The notes below the pieces were generated by a model. It had not been told where the DNA came from and did no database searches. It worked only from the letters and a program-made list of their open reading frames with translations. Both the position numbers and the translations under genes were made by a program. From the NCBI GenBank assembly GCA_027490345.1, contig JAIXYF010000129.1, positions 1 through 8,739 of the forward strand: DNA of 8,739 nucleotides, written 5' to 3'. Every line of letters begins with the position of its first letter. Within the stretch, counting starts at the first letter, position 1. Source of the stretch: Novosphingobium sp. (GTDB lineage: Bacteria; Pseudomonadota; Alphaproteobacteria; Sphingomonadales; Sphingomonadaceae). This document shows, piece by piece, positions 1 through 5,622 of this stretch.

Positions 1-202
1 CAGCATTGAGCAATCCTCGGCCATGCTCGCAAGCGAGGACAATGATTTCCTCATCCGCATGGGGATCAGCCGCAAGCTGCTGACCGAAGTGATGTACAGG
101 CAGCAGGCCGTGGCCACAGCGGCCAACAAGACCACACGCTATTGCCTGAGCCAGGACGAGGTGCGCAAATATAACGTGGTGCCGAAGGAGACGGCGGGCT
201 AG
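1..202 (+). CDS. 3'-terminal fragment of an unidentified protein (last 66 aa)
   Basis: An open frame enters from the left edge (first full codon at base 2) and ends at TAG 200-202, so only the C-terminal 66 residues are visible. The fragment is soluble in character, with no membrane segment. It contains a segment reading NDFLIRMGISRKLLTEVMY and later LSQDEVRKYNVV. The pattern of a 'MGI..' helix followed by 'LS..E' near the C-terminus reminds me of the C-terminal region of periplasmic ClpP-like proteins (COG3904). This is a weak resemblance from memory and not an assignment. Codon use (GC-rich third positions) matches the downstream genes. The next gene starts about 40 bases later on the same strand, so the two could be co-transcribed. 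That the frame is coding is fairly sure; its function is unknown. Confidence 0.6.
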   Translation, partial: SIEQSSAMLASEDNDFLIRMGISRKLLTEVMYRQQAVATAANKTTRYCLSQDEVRKYNVVPKETAG

Positions 203-214
203 GGGCGGTCGCCC

Positions 215-230
215 GCTGCCGATCGGCAGC
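215..230. repeat. 16-bp perfect palindrome between two genes
   Basis: GCTGCCGATCGGCAGC is fully self-complementary and lies in the 38-base gap between the upstream stop codon and the GTG start of the Hsp70-like gene. A smaller hairpin (GGGCG/CGCCC, 203-214) sits directly before it. There is no following T tract, so it is not a canonical intrinsic terminator. It could be a protein-binding site or an RNA hairpin at the gene boundary. GC-rich genomes produce short palindromes by chance, so the functional reading is only a possibility. Confidence 0.4.
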
Positions 231-240
231 CGCTTGTGCC

Positions 241-1608
241 GTGAAAGTTTCCCTCGTCATGCCTTCCGCGTCCTCACCCCTGCCTGGAGTCCCTGTGTCT
301 GCCGTCGGCATCGATTTCGGCACGACCAACTCAGTCGTGGCGCGCACCGCGGGCGATGGCGTGGTTCGCCTTGCTGAATTCGCCGCGCCCGATGCCGCCA
401 CTTCGGTGTTCCGTTCGGCGCTGTGCTTCTGGCAGGATGATGCGGTGCGGGGTGGGTTGGCACATGAAGCGGGGCCTTGGGCCATCGCCGAATTCCTCGG
501 CTTTCCGCAAGGCTCGCGCTTTCTCCAGTCGTTCAAGTCGGTCGCGGCCAGCACCACGTTCGAACATGCGCAGATCTTTACCAAGCGTCTGCGGTTCGAG
601 GATCTGGGGCGCACGTTTCTCGATCACCTTGCCGCCCATGCCGGGGACGCGCTGAAGAACCTGCCCGAACGCATCGTGGTCGGCCGCCCGGTGCGCTATG
701 TCGGGTCGCGGCCCGATCCGGCGCTGGCCGCCGCGCGCTATGGCGCGATGTTTGCCGGGCTTGGGCGCGAAATCCACTATGTCTATGAGCCGCTGGGCGC
801 AGCCTATGGCTTTGCCTCGCGCCTCAGCCAGCCGGCCACGTTGCTGGTGGCGGATTTCGGCGGCGGCACGAGCGATTTTTCCATCGTCCGGGTGGGAGCT
901 CCGGACGCCCCCGGTTCTGCCACGCGCCGCTGCACCCCGCTGGCCTCGGCCGGTGTCGGCATTGCCGGAGACCGCTTCGACTACCGCATCATGGACAAGC
1001 TGGTTCTGCCCCTGCTGGGCAAGGGCGGCTCCTATCGTTCGTTCGACAAAGTGCTAGAAATTCCGGCCGGACATTTCGCCGATTTCAGCGATTGGTCGCG
1101 CCTTGCCCTGATGCGCAGCAAGCGCACGCTCGATCAGCTGGGCAAATTGCGCCACGCCGCCACCGATCCGGCCGCCATCGACCGGATGATCGCGGTGGTT
1201 GAAAACGAGCTGGGCTACGGGCTTTACGAAGCCATTGGCGCAGTGAAGCGCGCGCTTTCAAGCCAGACCCACGCCTCGTTCACCTTTGCGGGCGAAGGGC
1301 TATCGGTCAGCGCAGACGTCAGCCGCGCTGATTTCGAAGCCTGGATCGCGCCCGATCTGGCCGAGCTGGATGATGGCGTGGACCGCGTGCTGGCCCGCGC
1401 AGGGCTGGATGCGGGCCAGATTGACCACGTGTTCCTCACCGGCGGTTCTTCGCTGATCCCGGCCGTGCGGGCCTTGTTCGAGCGGCGCTTTGGGGAGGGC
1501 CGCCTTGCCAGCGGCGATGAATTGACCTCGATTGCCCACGGCCTCGCCCTAGTTGGCAGCGCGCCTGATCTGGGCGAATGGACGGTTGATGATGGGGAGG
1601 AAGCATGA
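241..1608 (+). CDS. yegD: Hsp70-family protein, YegD type (actin-like ATPase without substrate-binding domain)
   Basis: The 455-residue product carries the three nucleotide-binding signatures of the Hsp70/actin fold: phosphate-1 loop GIDFGTTNS (residues 23-31), phosphate-2 loop VADFGGGTSDFSIV (203-216) and adenosine motif VFLTGGSSLIPAVR (397-410). The segment YEPLGAAYGF (182-191) is also typical. Length is close to E. coli YegD (about 450 aa) and far below DnaK (about 640 aa); the peptide-binding domain and lid are absent. The protein should therefore bind and hydrolyse ATP in the cytoplasm, but its clients are unknown. The start is uncertain: GTG 241 gives the longest frame, while ATG 259 (MPSASSPL) is equally plausible, and neither has a good Shine-Dalgarno sequence. 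The stop overlaps the start of the following Gre-like gene (ATGA, 1605-1608), which indicates translational coupling. Confidence 0.9.
   Translation: MKVSLVMPSASSPLPGVPVSAVGIDFGTTNSVVARTAGDGVVRLAEFAAPDAATSVFRSALCFWQDDAVRGGLAHEAGPWAIAEFLGFPQGSRFLQSFKSVAASTTFEHAQIFTKRLRFEDLGRTFLDHLAAHAGDALKNLPERIVVGRPVRYVGSRPDPALAAARYGAMFAGLGREIHYVYEPLGAAYGFASRLSQPATLLVADFGGGTSDFSIVRVGAPDAPGSATRRCTPLASAGVGIAGDRFDYRIMDKLVLPLLGKGGSYRSFDKVLEIPAGHFADFSDWSRLALMRSKRTLDQLGKLRHAATDPAAIDRMIAVVENELGYGLYEAIGAVKRALSSQTHASFTFAGEGLSVSADVSRADFEAWIAPDLAELDDGVDRVLARAGLDAGQIDHVFLTGGSSLIPAVRALFERRFGEGRLASGDELTSIAHGLALVGSAPDLGEWTVDDGEEA
1596..1600 (+). promoter_or_regulatory. Ribosome binding site of the Gre-family gene
   Basis: GGAGG, within a purine run of GGGGAGGAAG, lies four bases before ATG 1605 and inside the last codons of the Hsp70-like gene. 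It supports the overlapping start and efficient re-initiation. Confidence 0.7.
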
Positions 1609-2066
1609 GCGTCGCATTTCGGCGCGAAGGCGATGACGAACATCTCGAACCCAAGTTCGAGCTGCCGATCCCGCCCGGTCCCAATCTCGTCACCGCGCGC
1701 GGCCTTGGGCTGATCGCTGCGCGCTTGGCAGAGCTGGAGGCAGAGCTGGCGGGCCTTGCGGATGAAGAGGCTATCAAGAAGCATCGCCGCGTGATGCGCT
1801 ATTGGCAAACCCGGCAGGCCACCGCGCAAGTCATGCCCCCGCCTCAGGGTCCGGCAGCGGCGTTTGGCAGCGCCGTCACGTTTCGGCTAAACGGCAAGGA
1901 GCGCACGGTTATGCTGGTCGGCGATGATGAAGCCGATCCCGCCGCCGGGTTGCTATCGTTCACCGCGCCGCTCAGCCGCGCGCTGATGGGCGCGGAAGCG
2001 GGGGATGAGGTGGATTTCGGCGGCAAGTCCGGCGCCATCGAAGTGCTGCGCGTGGCAGCCGCCTGA
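1605..2066 (+). CDS. GreA/GreB-family protein with a shortened coiled coil
   Basis: The 153-residue product matches the Gre family best in its C-terminal FKBP-like domain. Residues 105-136 contain VGDDEADPAAGLLSF followed by APLSRALMG and GDEV, the hallmark region that binds RNA polymerase near the secondary channel. The N-terminal helical hairpin is represented by residues 30-77, but this is roughly twenty residues shorter than in E. coli GreA. The acidic tip motif (GreA G-D-x-x-E-N-x-E-Y), which inserts into the active site to stimulate transcript cleavage, is not present. The first about 28 residues form a proline- and charge-rich extension (SVAFRREGDDEH..., PIPPGP). A role as a channel-binding transcription factor without normal cleavage activity (compare Rnk or Gfh1) is inferred. 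It overlaps the upstream yegD-like gene by 4 bp and has a strong RBS. Confidence 0.85.
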   Translation: MSVAFRREGDDEHLEPKFELPIPPGPNLVTARGLGLIAARLAELEAELAGLADEEAIKKHRRVMRYWQTRQATAQVMPPPQGPAAAFGSAVTFRLNGKERTVMLVGDDEADPAAGLLSFTAPLSRALMGAEAGDEVDFGGKSGAIEVLRVAAA

Positions 2067-2084
2067 CAGCGCCGGGCGTTCCGG

Positions 2085-2108
2085 TTCAGAGCAGGGCTTC
2101 AGAGCAGG
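2085..2108. repeat. 11-bp direct repeat across the RTX gene's stop codon
   Basis: TTCAGAGCAGG occurs at 2085-2095 and again at 2098-2108 (period 13). The second copy contains the stop codon of the - strand RTX gene (TCA at 2099-2101). It looks like a small local duplication in the 32-bp convergent gap between the Gre and RTX genes. I see no hairpin-plus-T-tract terminator in that gap. Confidence 0.5.
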
Positions 2109-3550
2109 ATATCAGCGGCCTTGAGCGTGATCGACCCGGTCAGCGCGATCCAGAAATCAGCCACCCCGTCGCCGTTGGTGTCCCCCTGGACGACGGTGGA
2201 GCTTCCCCCTTGCACCACGCGCAGTTCGCCTGCCACGTTGCGGAAGGCGGCGGTGCCGATGAAGGCAAACGCCTGATCGCCGGAAACCGTGCTGCGGGCA
2301 TCGACCAGCCTGAGATCGATCAGGTCGGCCTCTGCCTGCTTGAAATCGAGGATCAGATCGGCGCTCGAACTGGTCTTGCCGCCAAAATCGCCATTGCCGA
2401 ACACGAAGCGGTCAGCCCCGAGGCCGCCTGCTGCGTTGTCCTTGCCAATCCCGCCGGTGATCGTATCGGCCCCTTCGTCACCGCGGATCGTGTCGTTTCC
2501 GGCGCCGCCCAGAAGGATGTCGTCGCCAAACGAGCCGTAGAGTTCATCGAGGCTGTTGCCTCCATCGAGCGTGTCGTTGCCATGACCGCCCTCCAGCGTG
2601 TCGTCACCATCCTGCCCCGAAAGCACATCGTTGCCGCCGTTGCCTGTCAGGTAGTTGCCGATGCCGTTGCCGATCAGCACATCTGCCCCCGTGCGCGATC
2701 CCGTAACATTTTCGAAGTTCAGATAGATATCGCCTGCAGCCCAACCCGTTGCGGCAAGGCTGTTGTCGAGGGCCAATTGCACGCCGCTCGATTTCTCGAA
2801 ATTGATAGTGTCGGAGCCTCCCCCGCCATCAACTGTCTCGTCGGTCTCGCCCGGCCTGAAGATATCGCTGCCGTCACCCAGATTGACATTGCCCATGATC
2901 GTTCCGAGCCGGTTGTCGACAAGGTCACCAGAAATGCCGGTCGTGATATCGCCCACGATCAGGCCGCGATTGATCACGACGTTGAACCCGTTGAACAGGC
3001 TGATATCGCCATCAATGGTGCCGAAGTTGTGGACCGTATCGTCTCCGACCCCGGTGGAGATCGCGAAGGAAAAACTGGATGTGATATCACCATGGTTGCG
3101 GACCAGCATGCTGATGCCGCCACTGCTGATGGATTCGAAATCCGATGTGATGCTGCCGTAGTTGAAAACCTTTGATCGTGCCGTTCCATCACCGCCGTTG
3201 GAAACCAGAATCCCGCGGCCCCCAATGCTCGAAATTTCACCCTGATTGACCACGACATTGTTTGCGCCCGCCAGCCTGATGGCCGTGCCCACTGACCCGA
3301 TCTGCCCGGTCTTGCCGATTCCCACGGCATTGGATCCTGCGATCGTACCGGAAGGTTCGATCGAGAGGCCAAGCACTCTGCCGAATACCGTCCCGTCGAT
3401 CTTGATCGAATGAAACGAGCCAAGCGCTTTGATCGCAAAGTCATCGTTGGAGACCGAGCGAATGCCGGTGCCGACATAGAGGTCGTCGTCTGTGCCCAGA
3501 TCATGGCGGACACCTGTGTCGGTGAAACTTTCAGCAACTTGCAATACCAT
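2099..3550 (-). CDS. RTX calcium-binding protein with N-terminal beta-helix-like repeats, probable type I secretion substrate
   Basis: The product has 483 residues and no N-terminal signal peptide. Residues about 100-220 hold at least six copies of a V-x-N-x-G-x-I motif (VVNQGEI 100, VFNYGSI 128, VRNHGDI 150, VHNFGTI 173, VINRGLI 192, VDNRLGTI 211) at 18-28-residue spacing, as expected for rungs of a right-handed beta helix. Residues 294-383 form ten tandem RTX nonapeptides (for example GNGGNDVLS, GGHGNDTLD, GGAGNDTIR) that bind Ca2+ and fold outside the cell. The end resembles the serralysin-type C-terminal domain (ADLILDFKQ at 397-405, GDTNGDGVADFWIALTG at 456-472) and finishes with hydrophobic ILL, consistent with an uncleaved type I secretion signal. 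No catalytic domain is seen, so a structural, adhesive or surface role is inferred. No ABC exporter or HlyD-like gene lies in the window. The start ATG 3548-3550 is supported by AAGGA nine bases upstream. Confidence 0.88.
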   Translation of the reverse strand: MVLQVAESFTDTGVRHDLGTDDDLYVGTGIRSVSNDDFAIKALGSFHSIKIDGTVFGRVLGLSIEPSGTIAGSNAVGIGKTGQIGSVGTAIRLAGANNVVVNQGEISSIGGRGILVSNGGDGTARSKVFNYGSITSDFESISSGGISMLVRNHGDITSSFSFAISTGVGDDTVHNFGTIDGDISLFNGFNVVINRGLIVGDITTGISGDLVDNRLGTIMGNVNLGDGSDIFRPGETDETVDGGGGSDTINFEKSSGVQLALDNSLAATGWAAGDIYLNFENVTGSRTGADVLIGNGIGNYLTGNGGNDVLSGQDGDDTLEGGHGNDTLDGGNSLDELYGSFGDDILLGGAGNDTIRGDEGADTITGGIGKDNAAGGLGADRFVFGNGDFGGKTSSSADLILDFKQAEADLIDLRLVDARSTVSGDQAFAFIGTAAFRNVAGELRVVQGGSSTVVQGDTNGDGVADFWIALTGSITLKAADILL

Positions 3551-3559
3551 GGGCGATGA

Positions 3560-3564
3560 TCCTT
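3560..3564 (-). promoter_or_regulatory. Ribosome binding site of the RTX gene
   Basis: Read on the - strand, AAGGA lies nine bases before the ATG at 3548-3550. It supports this start over others in the frame. Confidence 0.55.
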
Positions 3565-3634
3565 CAGAACCGGGAATGAAATGGCCGCGTTTGCGCTGCG
3601 TATGTGCGGGAATGCATCAGCGGATTTGGGTGAT

Positions 3635-3666
3635 CAGATGGTGAATGATGCAGATGGTGAATGATG
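3635..3666. repeat. Perfect tandem duplication of a 16-mer
   Basis: CAGATGGTGAATGATG is repeated twice back to back (3635-3650 and 3651-3666) without a mismatch, 85-116 bases upstream of the RTX start codon. Such short duplications can arise by replication slippage. Position in a promoter region also allows a doubled protein-binding site. Confidence 0.75.
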
Positions 3667-3674
3667 GACATCCG

Positions 3675-3700
3675 GCGCAAAGTGACTTGTGACTTTGCGC
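3675..3700. repeat. 9-bp perfect inverted repeat (GCGCAAAGT / ACTTTGCGC), 8-base loop
   Basis: The arms 3675-3683 and 3692-3700 are perfectly complementary, and the centre also contains a 7-base direct repeat (GTGACTT at 3682-3688 and 3689-3695). The element lies 124-150 bp upstream of the RTX start. With no T tract on either side it is more likely an operator-like site than a terminator. A hairpin in a long leader RNA is the alternative. Confidence 0.5.
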
Positions 3701-3835
3701 ATATTTGGGCCGCTTACTAATCCCCATTTCTGGGTATGCTTGCGCAACAGCGGCGGAAATCTAAGAAAAGTCCCCACATGCGGACCTTCGCGACGAACCA
3801 GATTCGCTGCCAGGCGGCGCGGCGCAGGTTCAGCT

Positions 3836-4759
3836 TCAGCGGCTCAGCCCGATTTCACGCAGCCGTTCCTGCAGATAGGCATCCGCGGAGATCGGCACGG
3901 GAAAACGATCCGGGTTCTCAGCGCTTACGCAGCCGGGCAGGGTGGTGATGCAAAATTCGCTGCGCAAGTGGAGGAAGAACGGCATGGAATAGCGGCTGCG
4001 TGCGGCGCGCGGGCCATCGGGGTTGCGCACGCGGTGCGTGGTGGAGGGCAGCACGTGGTTGGTCAGCCGCTGCAACATGTCGCCGATATTGACCACCAGC
4101 GCGCCCGGCGGGGGCGAGGCAGGAATCCAGCGGCCCTCGCGCGTCAGCAGTTCCAGCCCCGCTTCCTCCGCGCCCAGGAGCAGCGTGATGAGGTTGATAT
4201 CCTCATGCGCCCCGGCGCGGATCGCGTCCCCTGCCGGATCGGTGATGGGCGGATAATGCAGCAGCCGCAGGATCGAATTGCCATCGGCAATGGCGGGGTC
4301 GAACCAATCCGCTTCCAGCCCCAGCCACACCGCGATGTGTGAGAGGATGCGCGCGCCGATCCGGTCAAATTCGGCGTAGAGCGCGGTGAAGGTTTCACGG
4401 AAACCCGCTGGCGCATCGGGCCAGACGTTGGCGGGCATGGCAGGATCGGCCGCCCCCTCGCGCCCCACGTGCCAGAATTCCTTGAGGTCATGGGCGCTCG
4501 CACCTTTGGCGATTTCGGTGCGGAAGGGCGTGTAGCCGCGCTGCCCGCCGCCGCCCGCCACATGCCAGCGCCGCTTCTCTGCTTCGGGCAGGGCAAAGAA
4601 CGCCTGTGTCAGGTCCCACCCGCGCGCCACCAGCGCCGGATCGAGCCCGTGATCCGTTACCAGCGCAAAGCCGAAGCGCTGAAAGCTTGCGCCCAGCTCC
4701 TGCGCCAGATTGCCCGATGGGGCGGTGAGCGAGAGCATGGGGAGGGTTTCAGGGGTCAT
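3836..4759 (-). CDS. Isopenicillin-N-synthase-like Fe(II)/2-oxoglutarate-dependent oxygenase
   Basis: From ATG 4757-4759 the product has 307 residues, normal for the family. The N-terminal DIOX_N-like region reads ELGASFQRFGFALVTDHGLD (residues 21-40). The catalytic jelly roll supplies the iron ligands H185 and D187 (in GAHEDINLITLLLG) and H242 (in STTHRVRNP). The 2-oxoglutarate or substrate carboxylate-binding R-x-S is R256-Y-S258. All key residues are intact, so an active cytoplasmic oxygenase is expected; the substrate cannot be told from sequence. Homologues in non-producers of beta-lactams act on diverse small molecules. Upstream in-frame starts exist (ATG 4807, ATG 4822, TTG 4828), but the last two overlap the divergent EVE gene and none has a good RBS. 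I chose 4759 because family members usually begin shortly before the 'IPxLDL'-type strand, here LPMLSL. Confidence 0.88.
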   Translation of the reverse strand: MTPETLPMLSLTAPSGNLAQELGASFQRFGFALVTDHGLDPALVARGWDLTQAFFALPEAEKRRWHVAGGGGQRGYTPFRTEIAKGASAHDLKEFWHVGREGAADPAMPANVWPDAPAGFRETFTALYAEFDRIGARILSHIAVWLGLEADWFDPAIADGNSILRLLHYPPITDPAGDAIRAGAHEDINLITLLLGAEEAGLELLTREGRWIPASPPPGALVVNIGDMLQRLTNHVLPSTTHRVRNPDGPRAARSRYSMPFFLHLRSEFCITTLPGCVSAENPDRFPVPISADAYLQERLREIGLSR

Positions 4760-4809
4760 GGCTTGCAAGAGGTCCGGTTGCAGGTATGGGCGTTTGCATA
4801 CCGCCATTC

Positions 4810-4814
4810 GGGGA
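4810..4814 (+). promoter_or_regulatory. Probable ribosome binding site of the EVE gene
   Basis: GGGGA lies six bases before ATG 4821 and supports that start for the interrupted EVE gene. Confidence 0.45.
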
Positions 4815-4820
4815 CTTTGC

Positions 4821-5255
4821 ATGACCAAAATCGCGCTTTCCGAACAGCTCTGGCTGATGAAATCGGAACCGGATGTCTATGGCTGGGATGATCTTATCGC
4901 GGAGGGCGAGGGGACATAGGACGGCGTGCGCAATCACCTTGCGGCGCGCCATCTGCGCACGATGGCAGTGGGCGATCTGGCGTTCTTCTATCACTCCAAC
5001 ATCGGCAAGCAGATCGTTGGGATCGCGCGGATCAGCGTGGCAGGCCTGACCGACCCGACCGATCCCGAAGGCAAGTGGGCGGCGGTGAAAGTGCAGCCTG
5101 TGGCCCGGCTGAAAGCGCCCGTCACGCTGGCCGCAATCAAGGCCAACCCGGCGCTGGCCGAGATGGACCTGCTGCGGCTTTCGCGCCTTTCCGTCTCGGC
5201 CGTGCGCGCGGCAGAATGGGATATCGTGCTGGAAATGGCAGGCGGCACGGACTGA
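4821..5255 (+). pseudogene. EVE-domain protein gene interrupted by an in-frame TAG
   Basis: One reading frame (start ATG 4821, stop TGA 5253-5255) encodes a complete 144-residue EVE-domain protein (PUA-like fold, PF01878) except for a TAG codon at 4917-4919. Before the stop it reads LWLMKSEPDVYGWDDL, the classic EVE N-terminus. After it, in the same frame, it continues DGVRNHLAARHLRTMAVGD, then FFYHSN, VGIARIS, DPTDPEGKW and RLSVSAVRAAEW. In EVE proteins a Trp typically precedes the (D/T)GVRN motif, so the TAG stands at a TGG codon and differs by one G-to-A change. Everything else appears intact, which suggests a recent mutation, a sequencing error or suppression. A fragment could be started at GTG 4926, but it would lack the first strand. 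EVE domains bind modified bases in nucleic acids. The gene is divergent from the oxygenase with about 61 bp between starts. Confidence 0.85.
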
Positions 5256-5327
5256 AGCAGGAACCGGAGCTTGTACCGGATCGGAACAGTCCCGCTTTGA
5301 CCGCATAGGCCGCTGATTCGCAGCCTC

Positions 5328-5359
5328 CCTGCGTGGTAAATAAAGCGTTACCACGCAGG
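5328..5359. repeat. 12-bp perfect inverted repeat with 8-base AT-rich loop, directly before a small gene
   Basis: CCTGCGTGGTAA (5328-5339) and TTACCACGCAGG (5348-5359) are exact reverse complements separated by ATAAAGCG. The right arm ends one base before ATG 5361. No T tract follows, so it is not a standard terminator of the EVE gene. The geometry fits a dimeric repressor operator overlapping a promoter or leader, or an RNA hairpin that blocks translation from ATG 5361. The remainder of the gap (5256-5327) shows nothing I can name apart from an isolated TTGACC at 5297-5302. Confidence 0.75.
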
Positions 5360-5360
5360 C

Positions 5361-5609
5361 ATGTTCACACGCCGCGCTCCTAATCCCGATCTTGCCGGGC
5401 ATCCGTTTCGCCGCACACTGCCGGCGCATGTGCTGCGCCCGCTGCCCCTGCATGAACCCGAAGTGGAGGCTGCGATGGCGGCGCTGCAGGTGCCTGAAGG
5501 CCTGCGTTCAGCGCCAGTCGATCCGAAACGGATTACGCTGCAGGACGTGAAGGATTTCCTCCTGGCCTACTGCGCCTGTTTCCTTGCGATTTCGGTGTTT
5601 ATCTTCTGA
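5361..5609 (+). CDS. Small protein with one C-terminal membrane segment, function unknown
   Basis: The 82-residue frame has a proline- and arginine-rich N-terminal half, then DPKRITLQDVKDF and a single hydrophobic segment FLLAYCACFLAISVFIF that ends the protein, giving a tail-anchored look. I do not recognise the family. ATG 5361 has no usable Shine-Dalgarno sequence because the inverted repeat abuts it. An alternative start, ATG 5475, is preceded by GGAGG (5465-5469) at five bases and would give a 44-residue protein, mostly an amphipathic stretch plus the membrane segment. Either form would sit in the inner membrane. The gene converges on the MFS transporter gene with only 13 bp between stop codons. 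Confidence 0.6.
   Translation: MFTRRAPNPDLAGHPFRRTLPAHVLRPLPLHEPEVEAAMAALQVPEGLRSAPVDPKRITLQDVKDFLLAYCACFLAISVFIF
5465..5469 (+). promoter_or_regulatory. Candidate internal ribosome binding site (GGAGG) for a 44-aa short form
   Basis: GGAGG sits five bases before ATG 5475, inside the 82-residue frame. It is a better initiation context than that of ATG 5361. It also encodes part of Val-Glu-Ala, so coincidence is possible. Confidence 0.35.
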
Positions 5610-5622
5610 AGTCACACGCCGC

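Larger units (their letters stand above)
3551..3835. other. Non-coding upstream region of the RTX gene (285 bp)
   Basis: This gap separates the RTX start from the end of the upstream, same-strand oxygenase gene. I see no convincing gene in it. It is less GC-rich than its surroundings and is the likely site of the RTX promoter. It contains a tandem 16-mer (3635-3666), a 9-bp hairpin (3675-3700), and a further TTGCGCAA palindrome near 3740-3747 that shares the TGCGCA core with the hairpin arms. I could not identify a confident -35/-10 pair or a T-tract terminator after the oxygenase gene. Confidence 0.5.

Noticed and set aside
2210..3175. 321-codon + strand open frame opposite the RTX gene
   Set aside because: It lacks recognisable motifs and an RBS, and it is explained by the repetitive GC-rich codons of the RTX gene, whose nonapeptides are unambiguous on the other strand.
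2099..3550. Serralysin metalloprotease or other RTX enzyme
   Set aside because: No HExxH zinc motif or lipase GxSxG-type catalytic domain is present; only the C-terminal domain resembles that of serralysins.
3689..4342. 217-codon + strand open frame across the oxygenase 3' end and the intergenic region
   Set aside because: It is antisense to conserved oxygenase motifs (H185, D187, H242 region) and has low-complexity Arg/Gln/Ala composition.
4926..5255. Separate 109-aa gene starting at GTG 4926
   Set aside because: It is in the same frame as the preceding EVE N-terminus and lacks the first strand of the domain, so it is better read as the downstream part of one interrupted gene.
5328..5359. 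Intrinsic terminator of the EVE gene
   Set aside because: The hairpin is strong, but neither strand has a T tract after it, and it touches a downstream start codon.
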